A stretch of DNA of 40,288 bases from SIG672 sp045535095 (GTDB taxonomy: Bacteria > Bacillota > Clostridia > Oscillospirales > CAG-272). A program made the position numbers and the translations under genes. The notes under the pieces were generated by a model, which was not told the origin of the DNA, did no database searches, and was given only the letters and a program-made list of their open reading frames with translations. Positions 1 to 6,834 of the stretch are shown one piece after another (position 1 is the stretch's first letter; each line of letters starts with the position of its first letter). The stretch covers positions 1-40,288 of the forward strand of contig JAZSKY010000016.1 of assembly GCA_045535095.1 (NCBI GenBank). The letters run 5' to 3'.

Positions 1-1
1 C

Positions 2-583
2 CTTATTCCACGAGTTGTGACCAACACCCTCATACAAATCACATTTTAAATTAAGATTTGTGCTTTTTAAAGCTTCTACCATTTCAATGGTATGATTTGG
101 CGAAACAACAGTATCATTTAACCCGTGGAAAGTCCATATAGACATTTGAAGAGTTTGTGCATTTCAAGCCATACCGCCACCACAACAAGGAGCAATAGCA
201 GCAAATAACTCAGGGTACGCCATCGCGGTATACCATGTTCCAAAGCCGCCCATACTTAAACCACAAAGATAAACCCTGTTGGTATCAACGGAGAATTTAA
301 GTATTATTTCGTCAATAAACTTTCGAATACTTTCAATTTTAGCCACCCAAAAAGAATTGACCGGGCATTGGGGCATTATTAAAATGCAGTTGTTAAAATT
401 GCTGTCATTTACAATTTTTGAAAAACCATGAATCAAAACTTTTTCAATATCATTTCCGCCGTTTCCCCGTTCTCCTGCACCATGAAGTTGAATTAACAAA
501 GCGGGATGACTAGAAATATTATCGGGGATATAGGCAATATACGGGAAAATGGTTTCGTTGTTTTCTTGTCTAATTATTTTCAT
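2..583 (-). pseudogene. Alpha/beta hydrolase (predicted peptidase/esterase), interrupted by in-frame TGA and cut by window edge
   Basis: The 139-residue product from the ATG at 583 reads as the front of an alpha/beta hydrolase of the PHB-depolymerase/predicted peptidase type: HGAGERG oxyanion-side motif near residue 34 and nucleophile elbow GLSMGG with Ser110. The frame stops at a TGA (164-166), but the same frame stays open from 163 to 2. There it encodes what the family needs next: an HGLNDTVVS acid motif and GVGHNSW with the catalytic histidine. The stop falls in GGGMA-stop-NA, where relatives usually carry Trp, so a single TGG-to-TGA change explains it. The four other Trp codons here are TGG. 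Codons are much richer in A/T than in the core genes, hinting at a different origin. SD AGAGGTGG lies at 590-597. Best read as a nonsense-mutated gene or a sequencing error; recoding is unlikely. Confidence 0.75.
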
Positions 584-603
584 TCTATTCCACCTCTAAA
601 ATC

Positions 604-632
604 ATTATACCATTGCGCACGCAAAAAAGCAA
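604..632 (-). promoter_or_regulatory. Promoter of the hydrolase gene
   Basis: Reading the minus strand, TTGCTT (627-632) and TATAAT (604-609) are 17 nt apart, a good sigma-A type match about 20 nt upstream of the start codon region. Confidence 0.6.
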
Positions 633-646
633 GTCCCCAACAGTAT

Positions 647-699
647 AAATCTCCTTGTTTTACAGATACTAACAGTAAATTTGTAAGACAAGGAGATTT
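647..699 (+). promoter_or_regulatory. 21-bp hairpin that buries the spoVT ribosome binding site
   Basis: Bases 647-667 pair with 679-699 over 21 consecutive positions, two of them G-U, around an 11-nt loop. The first twelve pairs (647-658 with 688-699) are perfect Watson-Crick. The 3' arm contains the Shine-Dalgarno AAGGAG (690-695) of spoVT, whose ATG is at 706, so the folded RNA would block ribosome binding. The 3' arm also runs into a T-rich stretch (697-703), so the element could act as a terminator as well. No convincing promoter was found between the hairpin and 584. The function is inferred. Confidence 0.7.
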
Positions 700-705
700 T
701 TATAT

Positions 706-1254
706 ATGAAAGCAACAGGAATAGTCAGGCGAATTGACGATCTCGGACGCGTCGTTATTCCCAAGGAAATAAGAAGAACTATGCGCATAAAGGAAGGAGA
801 TCCGCTTGAGATATTTACCGACCGCGAGGGCGAGGTCATCTTCAAAAAGTATTCGCCGATAGGCGAGCTTGGCTCTATTGCGGCGCAGTACACCGAGGCT
901 CTTTACAAGTCTTGTGGGACGAGTGTCGTCGTTTGCGACAGAGGATCGGTCATAGCATTTGCAGGCGTTTCAAGGAGAGAATACGCAGACAAGTCCATCT
1001 CGGCAGAGCTTGAAAAAATAATCGAAAAGCGCTCTCTTTACACTTGGGAGGAGGGGCGCGACAAGATCTACGTTATCCCCGACGCTGTGGGACATTTTAT
1101 AAGCTGTGCAATGCCGATAATCAGCGAGGGTGACGTTGCAGGATGCGTTATCATTCTTTGCGAGGAGGGCGGAAAGAGGGCGCTTGATTTGTCTCTTGAG
1201 AAGAAGCTCGTCTCGACTGCGGCGGTCTTTTTGGGGAAGCAGATAGAGGGCTAA
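706..1254 (+). CDS. spoVT: Stage V sporulation protein T, AbrB-type regulator
   Basis: The 182-residue product matches SpoVT in length and layout. Residues 1-50 form an AbrB/MazE-type swapped-hairpin DNA-binding domain, with the family hallmark GIVRRIDDLGRVVIPKEIRR at residues 5-24. A GAF-like domain fills residues 55-180. In Bacillus, SpoVT is made in the forespore and tunes sigma-G dependent genes and spore-coat or germination functions; the ligand of the GAF-like domain is unknown. It stands alone, divergent from the broken hydrolase, and ends at a bidirectional terminator. Its start codon lies 6 nt after a very stable hairpin that holds the SD, which suggests translational control. Its presence supports a spore-forming Clostridia, though some non-sporulating relatives keep the gene. 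Confidence 0.95.
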   Translation: MKATGIVRRIDDLGRVVIPKEIRRTMRIKEGDPLEIFTDREGEVIFKKYSPIGELGSIAAQYTEALYKSCGTSVVVCDRGSVIAFAGVSRREYADKSISAELEKIIEKRSLYTWEEGRDKIYVIPDAVGHFISCAMPIISEGDVAGCVIILCEEGGKRALDLSLEKKLVSTAAVFLGKQIEG

Positions 1255-1294
1255 AACCGCCGCAAAGCGGCGCTTACGGTTTGCGAAAAAAAAC

Positions 1295-1322
1295 AAAAAA
1301 GCCGACGAACGTCGGCTTTTTT
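1295..1322. terminator. Bidirectional terminator between spoVT and coaW
   Basis: GCCGAC-GAAC-GTCGGC (1301-1316) is flanked by an A-run on the left and a T-run on the right, so it can serve both convergent genes. Confidence 0.85.
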
Positions 1323-1344
1323 CCTTATTTATCATTATTTGATT

Positions 1345-2175
1345 TTACACAAGTGCGAGGGCGGCGCCGATAACGGTGCCAAAGCGCGAGTTTTCGGGGA
1401 TAATATAGTTCACGTCAAAGAGGTTATTCATATTCTCGAAAACCTGCTTTGCCTGCGGAAGTGTGGTCATATTTCCTGTGAGAACGATATTCTTTATTCC
1501 GTACTTTCTTGCCGCAAATGCCGCTATCATAGCGACCGACTCATAGATCATATTGAGAAGTCCGAGTGCGATATCGGAGGGGGTTGCGAGGTCGCTGACC
1601 TTTCCGAAGTTCGACGCGGTGAGGTCGGGCGAGAGTCCCGGGTGGATATCGTTTCTCGTTATATCGCAGACGCGAAGGTCAACCTTCGATATATCGCCCT
1701 GCTCTGCAAGCTCGACGATATTTGCGATATTATCGGTTCCGAGGAGCTTCTTCGAGAGTCCGATAAGCGTACCGCCGCCGACTCCCGTTCCGCCGAGATA
1801 TTCAAAGCTTCCGTCACTCTTTGCGTGGACGATAGCAGTTCCCGTTCCCATACTTACAACAATCGCCTCATCGAGTCCCGAGAGGTAGAGTCCTCCCCTG
1901 CCGACGCAAGGAAATTCAACGAGCGTATCGCAGGGAATATTATAGAGCGGACTTGTAATATAGGTCGCGCCCACTCCCGTGAGCATTATCTTCTTGATCT
2001 GCGAGAGGTCGATTTTATTTTCGGAGGTGAACTTTCCGAACGCTCCGTATATCGAGGTAAGCTGATCCTCGGCGTGGACGAACATCGGATCTACGATCTT
2101 CTTTTCCTCGTCAAAAGCGACTATTTTAGTCGTACTTCCGCCGATATCAATACCTATAACGTACTTTTTAGACAT
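1345..2175 (-). CDS. coaW: Type II pantothenate kinase
   Basis: A 276-residue ASKHA-fold kinase of the eukaryote-like type II PanK family, which phosphorylates pantothenate in the first step of coenzyme A synthesis. The phosphate-1 loop GIDIGGSTTK is at residues 8-17. A second nucleotide-binding segment reads SMGTGTAIV, followed by GGTGVGGGT, and the C-terminal motif is LTGN. Length fits the family in Firmicutes. The start is supported by AAGGAG at 2181-2186. It begins 13 nt after the stop of the SASA esterase on the same strand and so is probably the second gene of that transcript, although the two functions have no obvious link. It ends just before the spoVT terminator. Confidence 0.93.
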   Translation of the reverse strand: MSKKYVIGIDIGGSTTKIVAFDEEKKIVDPMFVHAEDQLTSIYGAFGKFTSENKIDLSQIKKIMLTGVGATYITSPLYNIPCDTLVEFPCVGRGGLYLSGLDEAIVVSMGTGTAIVHAKSDGSFEYLGGTGVGGGTLIGLSKKLLGTDNIANIVELAEQGDISKVDLRVCDITRNDIHPGLSPDLTASNFGKVSDLATPSDIALGLLNMIYESVAMIAAFAARKYGIKNIVLTGNMTTLPQAKQVFENMNNLFDVNYIIPENSRFGTVIGAALALV

Positions 2176-2188
2176 TTTTTCTCCTTGA

Positions 2189-3328
2189 TTATTTACCTGC
2201 GTTCTTGACGCACTTATCGAACATCATCTTACCGACGTCGTTTCCGATATTAAGCATATCCTGTGCGTTCCAGTGGTGCGCGTCGCTTCCGAGAACCTTC
2301 TGAGCGCCCGTTGCGGTATTAAACTCGGTAATGATATACTTAGAGGTGTTTACGAAATAGCAGTTTTCGATCTCCTTTGCGAGATTCTGCTGCATAAGTA
2401 TAAATTTATCATTACTGAGCTGGTCAACAGCGCTGGTGAGGTTATATCCCTTGGATATTCCGCCGATGAATATGCCCATTTCAGATGCGCCGAGGTCGCT
2501 CTCGCCGTCTGTGAACTCAAGCATAAGAGCCGAGAGGTCACGGCGAAGGTCGGAAACGAAATACGTGAAAGCATCCTTATACTGTGCGGGCGCGGTTCTA
2601 TCCGACTCACCCTGCATCCAGTAAAGTCCTCTGATATTGATCTGGGTATATCCGCCGTACTCGTAAAGCTCGGAAATATTACGGCTTACCTGCTCTAAAA
2701 GTCCTCTGTAAAGACCACCCGTGATATCGGTATCGTTATAGGAAAGTCCGAGGTGCTGTGCGTAAGAGGGGGAGACCCAGTTACCGAACGAGTTAGAGCC
2801 TGTCGTTCCGTTACGAATCGACGTGCCGCCGTGCGCAAACTTGATGATTCCCGCGCTTCTGCCGGTAGTTTCGTTATAATACTTGGAAAGAGCCTTTGCC
2901 ATTCCGACCTCGGGGCCTATATTGTTCTCATTCGATCCAAGACCGAGCGATATTTCCTGCCAAGGCTTATCCTGGTTTATAAGCTCACGGCTACCGTCGC
3001 TGAGCTTCTGATCCTTACGCGAGTTTCCTGCATAGTGGATATAAGGAAATCCCGCTCCGCCGCTTACAAGCTCGGGCGCGAAGCTGTTGAGATACGCCGC
3101 ATACTGCGCAAAGTCGGGAGAGTTATAAAACTTTGTATGTCCTACTGCGTTGGACTGTCCCGCAATGAGATAAATATCGATTATCTCGGAGGCAGGCACC
3201 TCATCGGTAGCGGGAGGATTGTCCTCTATGGGGGGCTGGGCATCACCTGCGGGGGCTTCGTCCTTAACACAGGCTACCATCGAGAGGATCATTAAAAGCG
3301 AAATAAGAAGCGCGATAATTCTTTTCAT
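2189..3328 (-). CDS. SASA-family (sialate O-acetylesterase-like) lipoprotein esterase
   Basis: The 379-residue product begins with a lipoprotein signal peptide ending at Cys20 (SMVAC), then a Pro/Asp/Glu-rich linker to about residue 48. The rest is an SGNH-fold SASA domain: GQSN with nucleophile Ser59, an AHGGTS block, YWMQGESD typical of the family, and a C-terminal DAHHW motif (349-353) supplying the Asp/His pair. Such enzymes remove acetyl groups from sugars such as sialic acid or acetylated xylan; substrate cannot be told from sequence. It is predicted to be anchored on the outer face of the membrane. It has its own promoter and probably cotranscribes with coaW. A role in deacetylating dietary or host glycans is an inference that fits the nearby glycosidase and isomerase fragments. 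Confidence 0.85.
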   Translation of the reverse strand: MKRIIALLISLLMILSMVACVKDEAPAGDAQPPIEDNPPATDEVPASEIIDIYLIAGQSNAVGHTKFYNSPDFAQYAAYLNSFAPELVSGGAGFPYIHYAGNSRKDQKLSDGSRELINQDKPWQEISLGLGSNENNIGPEVGMAKALSKYYNETTGRSAGIIKFAHGGTSIRNGTTGSNSFGNWVSPSYAQHLGLSYNDTDITGGLYRGLLEQVSRNISELYEYGGYTQINIRGLYWMQGESDRTAPAQYKDAFTYFVSDLRRDLSALMLEFTDGESDLGASEMGIFIGGISKGYNLTSAVDQLSNDKFILMQQNLAKEIENCYFVNTSKYIITEFNTATGAQKVLGSDAHHWNAQDMLNIGNDVGKMMFDKCVKNAGK

Positions 3329-3360
3329 TATTTTTTTCTCCTATTTGATTATTTTTTATA

Positions 3361-3390
3361 ATTATAACACGCCTTTTGTGTATTTGTCAA
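3361..3390 (-). promoter_or_regulatory. Promoter of the SASA esterase-coaW unit
   Basis: On the minus strand, TTGACA (3385-3390) and TATAAT (3361-3366) are separated by 18 nt, about 30 nt upstream of the ATG at 3328. Confidence 0.75.
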
Positions 3391-3463
3391 TAGAGCAAGC
3401 GCGTGACAAGTGTATAATTCTGTCATAAAACTGCACTTTTCTGCTTTAAAGCGTTTTTTCGTA

Positions 3464-3493
3464 TTGACAAAGCGCGCGAAAAAGTGGTATTTT
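3464..3493 (+). promoter_or_regulatory. Probable promoter of the truncated GH2 gene
   Basis: TTGACA (3464-3469) is followed after 18 nt by TATTTT (3488-3493), 70 nt before the ATG at 3563. The -10 is weak. Confidence 0.5.
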
Positions 3494-3562
3494 GGGCAGA
3501 ACTGTACAAAAAGCAGCTCTGACAAATCAAACGAAAAAGCCGAAAGGCAAGCGGAGGCTATT

Positions 3563-4186
3563 ATGGCAAACATCAACATTCCCCGCCCTGAGCATCCTAA
3601 TCCCCAGTGGGAGAGAAAAAAGTGGGTAAATCTCAACGGCGAGTGGCTTTTTGAGATAGATCACGGCGCAAGCGGTGAGCAGAGAGGTCTGCAGAATGCG
3701 GACACGCTCTCTGACAGGATAATCGTCCCCTTCTGCCCTGAATCGAAGCTTTCGGGCGTTGAATACACCGACTTTATGCTCCGCGTATGGTACAAGAAAA
3801 CTATAACTGTCAGTGAGAGCGATCTTGACGGAAACCGCATCATTTTCCACATTGGAGCGGCAGATTTTGAAACGAAGGTATGGGTAAACGGAGTCCTTGC
3901 AGGACTTCCCCACTACGGCGGATACACCTCGTTTGAATACGATATTACAAAGCTTTTAAAGGTTGGCGACAACCTTATCACGATCTCCTGCTACGACGAC
4001 ACACGCTCTCCTATGAAGCCGCGCGGAAAGCAGTCTGAGGAGTTCGTATCGAGAGGCTGTGACTACACGAGAAATACGGGAATATGGCAGACCGTCTGGT
4101 ATGAGATAGTTCCCGAAAATTACCTTAAATACGCCAAAATTATGCCCGATCTCGCGAGCGCTTCGGTCTTTATAGACGCAGAGCTT
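3563..4186 (+). pseudogene. Glycoside hydrolase family 2, N-terminal fragment only
   Basis: From the ATG at 3563 (SD GGAGG just upstream) the first roughly 208 residues read as the sugar-binding jelly-roll domain of a family 2 glycosidase. Typical segments are PRPEHPNPQWERKKWVNLNG, WYKKTITV, HIGAADFETKVWVNG, the GGYTSFEYDIT block and NTGIWQTVWYE. Similarity to the family stops at about 4186, after FIDAEL. From there the same frame runs on to a stop at 4711, but only as the antisense of xylose isomerase. The immunoglobulin-like and catalytic TIM-barrel domains, several hundred residues in a normal GH2 enzyme, are absent. The fragment cannot be an active enzyme. The break is either a genuine rearrangement or an assembly/amplification chimera. 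Confidence 0.85.
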
Positions 4187-4696
4187 TGCGGTGTAGCTCG
4201 GACGGCGGTTTTTAGCGTCAAAGTTGAGTCCGCCGGTGAGTCCGCCTGCCTTGATGATCTCGTACATACACATCGTGGTCTCGTAAATATTGTAGGGGAA
4301 CTCGTCGGTATCCCAGCCGAGGAGATAGTCTCCCTGGTTAGCGTCAACCGAGCCGAGCATTCCGTTAATAGCAGAAACGCGCAGGTCGTGCTGGAAGGTG
4401 TGTCCTGCGAGTGTTGCGTGGTTTGCCTCGATATTCATCTTGAAATCCTTATCGAGACCGTACTTGCGAACGAATCCGATCGCGGTTGCCGCGTCGAAAT
4501 CGTACTGATGCTTCATCGGCTCCTTCGGCTTGGGCTCGATGTAAAAATCACCGGTAAATCCGATAGATCTGCCGTATTTTACCGCCATTCTCATAAGGCG
4601 CGCGATGTTTTCTTCTTCAAATTTAACGTCGGTATTGAGGAGAGTTTCGTATCCTTCTCTGCCGCCCCAGAAAACGTATCCCTTTCCGCCGAGCTT
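4187..4696 (-). pseudogene. xylA: Xylose isomerase, internal fragment in inverted orientation
   Basis: The minus strand encodes about 168 residues from the middle of xylose isomerase (D-xylose to D-xylulose): KLGGKGYVFWGGREGYE, then IEPKPKEPMKHQYDFD, NIEANHATLAGHTFQHDL, VDANQGDYLLGWDTDEFP and finally GGLNFDAKNRRPSYT. These hold most metal ligands and the substrate-binding histidine/lysine region. The roughly 180 N-terminal and 90 C-terminal residues of a normal enzyme of about 440 residues are missing. The fragment has no start signal and is joined head-on to a GH2 fragment on one side and an AraC fragment on the other. Codon style matches the core genes, so it plausibly comes from the same genome. 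It is not functional as it stands. Confidence 0.85.
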
Positions 4697-5381
4697 GACG
4701 GTCAGCGTTGACAGCCGTCCCTACACGCTCGGCGTGGGCGACGCTCTGCTTATCTTTCCCAACCAGCTTCACAAGATAGAATCGACAAGCAGCAGTCACC
4801 TTCTCTGCATCTTCTCGGGCGACCTCGTTCAGGCGTACTCCTCAAAGACCGAAAAGAAGATACCCGAAAACAGTCTTTTCAGACCCGACCCTTATCTTAT
4901 CCGCGCGCTTGACTCTCTACCTACCGAGTCAAGAAGCTTTTACAAGAAGGGTGTTCTCTACTCTATGTGCGCAGAATTTGACGCGGGAGCTACCTACACC
5001 ACGCGCGAGTCGGTACAGAGCGATCTTCTTTCGAAGATATTTTCCTTTATTGAAAGAAACTACGACAAGGAATGCTCGCTTATTGCCCTTTCGCGTGAGC
5101 TTGGCTACGACTACGCCTATCTTTCGAGATATTTTAAGCGCGCCACCGGTCTTTCCTTTATAGAATATCTCGGTCAGTACAGACTGAGTCACGCGTGCAG
5201 ACTGCTTGAAAACTCCGATCTCTCGGTGCTGAGATGCGCGCTCGGAAGCGGTTTTACCTCTCTGCGCAGCTTCAACAGAAACTTCAAAAACAGATACTCG
5301 ATGACTCCCCAGCAGTACCGCGCGCGAGTTCTGACCGACGAAAAAAGCAAAATATCGCAAAAAAGTGAAAAAAATCTTTAA
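4692..5381 (+). pseudogene. AraC-family transcription regulator, 5'-truncated
   Basis: About 229 C-terminal residues of an AraC regulator. First comes part of the cupin-like sensor domain (LTVSVDSRPYTLGVGDALLI, then FPNQLH). After a helical linker comes the double helix-turn-helix, from about 5035 to 5320: LSRELGYDYAYLSRYFKRATGLSFIEYL, then an ALGSGFTSLRSFNRNFKNRYSMTPQQYR signature. Roughly the first 40-60 residues of the sensor domain are replaced by antisense xylose isomerase, and no credible SD or start precedes the homologous part. In intact form it probably regulated sugar-use genes such as the GH2 or xylA whose pieces lie beside it, but that is inference. It ends 7 nt before the infC promoter. 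Confidence 0.85.
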
Positions 5382-5388
5382 AAAACCC

Positions 5389-5417
5389 TTGACAAACAGG
5401 GGAAGGTGTGCTACAAT
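5389..5417 (+). promoter_or_regulatory. Consensus promoter of the infC-rpmI-rplT operon
   Basis: TTGACA (5389-5394) and TACAAT (5412-5417) with 17-nt spacing, followed by a leader of about 165 nt before infC. Confidence 0.9.
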
Positions 5418-5423
5418 ACACCA

Positions 5424-5588
5424 GTACAAAGAAGAAGAGCGCTCCGCTCTCACCCACCGACGAGTGTCAGGAAGGGTTAATACACAAAGGTAAATGCAGG
5501 TCTTTTGCGACCTCTGCGTCTATCCTTATGCGTGTGCGGAGAATCTTCTTTCGCACATTTTTTATTTTAAGCTTGGAGGTGCTTTTCC
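5424..5588 (+). promoter_or_regulatory. infC leader RNA, probable ribosomal-protein autoregulatory leader
   Basis: This untranslated leader contains a stem AGAGCG/CGCTCT with a 3-nt loop (5436-5450), a second stem AGGTC/GACCT (5498-5513) and a terminator-like hairpin (5533-5563) ending just before the infC Shine-Dalgarno GGAGGT (5575-5580). Firmicutes are known to control infC-rpmI-rplT through leader attenuation and L20 binding. This leader has the right place and layout, but I could not match it to a specific Rfam model by eye. Confidence 0.65.
5533..5563 (+). terminator. Attenuator-type terminator in the infC leader
   Basis: TGTGCG (5533-5538) pairs with CGCACA (5552-5557), extended by GAGAA against TTCTT, and is followed by six T (5558-5563). 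It sits between the promoter and infC, so it is expected to be conditional. Confidence 0.75.
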
Positions 5589-6158
5589 ATCAAGACGACA
5601 AGTCAGAAAGAACATCTGGTAAACGAAGAGATCTTCGAAGAGGGCTTCGCAGAGTCCACCGAGTTAAGAGTTATCGGCGAGGACGGCGAGCAGTTCGGAA
5701 TACTTACCGCAATAAGCGCGCTCAACTCGGCGTATGACAAGGGACTCGATCTCGTACTCATCGCTCCGCAGAGCACGCCCCCCGTTGCAAGAATCATGGA
5801 CTACGGAAAGTTCAGATTTGAGCGTGAAAAGAAGAAAAAAGAAGCAAAGAAGAATCAGCAGAAGGTCGAGATCAAGGAGGTTCAGCTCTCCTGCAAGATC
5901 GAGCAGAACGACTTCAACACCAAGGTGAACAACGCGAAGAGATTCCTCACTGCAGGAAACAAGGTAAAGGTTCTCGTTGTGTTCAAGGGACGCCAGATGG
6001 CGCACCAGGAAGTCGGTCTCCATCTTATCGAGCAGTTTGAAGCAGCTCTTGCGGATCTTGGCGCGGCAGACAAGCGCCCTGCTATGGAGGGTCGCTCGAT
6101 GACGCTTCTCATCTCTCCCGTAAAGCCTTCAAATAAAAATCAGTCACAAAAACAATAA
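5589..6158 (+). CDS. infC: Translation initiation factor IF-3, apparent AUC start codon
   Basis: The 189-residue protein carries both IF3 domains: LVNEEI and ELRVIGEDGEQFGIL at the start of the N domain, LVLIAPQSTPPVARIMDYGKF before the lysine-rich linker helix, and the C domain with QLSCKIEQNDFNTKV and VVFKGRQMAHQEVG. IF3 binds the 30S subunit and checks start-codon pairing. The homologous N-terminus must begin well before the first in-frame ATG (5796). The frame upstream opens after a TAA at 5568-5570, and it offers no ATG, GTG or TTG before the homology. An ATC at 5589 lies 8 nt after GGAGGT (5575-5580), ideal spacing. Start at AUC mirrors the AUU start of Escherichia coli infC, which lets IF3 repress its own translation. 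rpmI follows after 30 nt. Confidence 0.92.
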   Translation: MKTTSQKEHLVNEEIFEEGFAESTELRVIGEDGEQFGILTAISALNSAYDKGLDLVLIAPQSTPPVARIMDYGKFRFEREKKKKEAKKNQQKVEIKEVQLSCKIEQNDFNTKVNNAKRFLTAGNKVKVLVVFKGRQMAHQEVGLHLIEQFEAALADLGAADKRPAMEGRSMTLLISPVKPSNKNQSQKQ

Positions 6159-6188
6159 TTTAAGGATAAATCGAAAGGAAACACAATC

Positions 6189-6380
6189 ATGAAAGTAAAG
6201 TCGCATCGCGCTTCCGCTAAGAGATTCTCTCTTACCAAGAGCGGAAAAGTAAAGATCAACCATTCCCACCATCGCCACAATCTCGGACTCAAGTCCCAGA
6301 AGCGCAAGAGACATCTTCGCACCGGCACCACCCTTCACAAGTCTATGGCTCCTACCGTAAGAGCTATGATTCTGAAGTAA
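6189..6380 (+). CDS. rpmI: 50S ribosomal protein L35
   Basis: A 63-residue very basic protein with the L35 pattern KVKSHRASAKRF near the N-terminus and KSQKRKRHLR in the middle. It is a late-assembling large-subunit protein. It lies between infC and rplT, the near-universal bacterial order, with SD GAAAGG 8-13 nt before the ATG. Length is normal. Cotranscribed with infC and rplT from the promoter at 5389. Confidence 0.95.
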   Translation: MKVKSHRASAKRFSLTKSGKVKINHSHHRHNLGLKSQKRKRHLRTGTTLHKSMAPTVRAMILK

Positions 6381-6413
6381 GATTTGATCATAACATTAAG
6401 GAGGATATAGAAA

Positions 6414-6767
6414 ATGGCAAGAATTAAGGGCGCTATGATGACGCGCAAGAGAAGAAACAAGATGCTCAAGCTCGCTAAGGGCTACTGGGGCGCAAAGAGC
6501 AAGCACTTCAAGATGGCTAAGCACGCCGCAATGAAGAGCGGTAACTACGCTTACATCGGAAGAAAGCAGAAGAAGAGAGACTTCCGCGCACTCTGGATCA
6601 CCAGAATCTCTGCTCAGGCAAAGGTTTGCGGAATCAATTACAGCCGTCTTATGTGCGGACTCAAGAAGGCAGGCATCAACCTCAACAGAAAGATGCTCGC
6701 TGAGCTTGCAGTAAACGACAAAGAGGCATTCGCTGCACTCGTAGAAAAGGCAAAGGCAGCATTATAA
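6414..6767 (+). CDS. rplT: 50S ribosomal protein L20
   Basis: A 117-residue L20 of normal length: the basic N-terminal arm RKRRNKMLKLAKGYWGAKS is followed by HAAMKSGNYAYIGRKQKKRDFRALW split across the helical region, then the globular RISAQAKVCGINYSRLMCGL part. L20 nucleates 50S assembly by binding 23S rRNA and, in Bacillus and Escherichia, represses its own operon by binding the leader or an internal site; this may apply to the leader at 5424-5588. SD AAGGAGG precedes the start. A strong terminator follows at 6780. Confidence 0.96.
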   Translation: MARIKGAMMTRKRRNKMLKLAKGYWGAKSKHFKMAKHAAMKSGNYAYIGRKQKKRDFRALWITRISAQAKVCGINYSRLMCGLKKAGINLNRKMLAELAVNDKEAFAALVEKAKAAL

Positions 6768-6779
6768 TTTCACAAAAAC

Positions 6780-6805
6780 AAAAACCCGCGTGTGCGGGTT
6801 TTTGT
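6780..6805 (+). terminator. Terminator after rplT
   Basis: Stem CCCGC/GCGGG with flanking A-run and T-run, 12 nt after the rplT stop. Some read-through is likely needed to express the next gene, which lacks an obvious promoter. Confidence 0.85.
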
Positions 6806-6834
6806 TGTATTTTTCTTACGAAAGGAGAATACTT

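Noticed and set aside
2..583. Alternative genetic code with TGA read as Trp
   Set aside because: trmFO and dprA end in TGA at the right place, and Trp elsewhere is TGG, including four times in the same hydrolase gene. One TGA does not support recoding.
3956..4594. A complete minus-strand gene across the GH2/xylA join
   Set aside because: Only the xylose isomerase part shows homology; the remainder is antisense of the GH2 fragment, and its start is internal to the isomerase.
3410..4711. A 433-residue protein spanning the mosaic
   Set aside because: The homologous start is the ATG at 3563, and everything after about 4186 is antisense of xylose isomerase, so the long frame is not a real protein.
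6790..6834. Upstream GTG start for the methyltransferase
   Set aside because: It lies within the rplT terminator and has no Shine-Dalgarno, whereas the ATG at 6835 has one.
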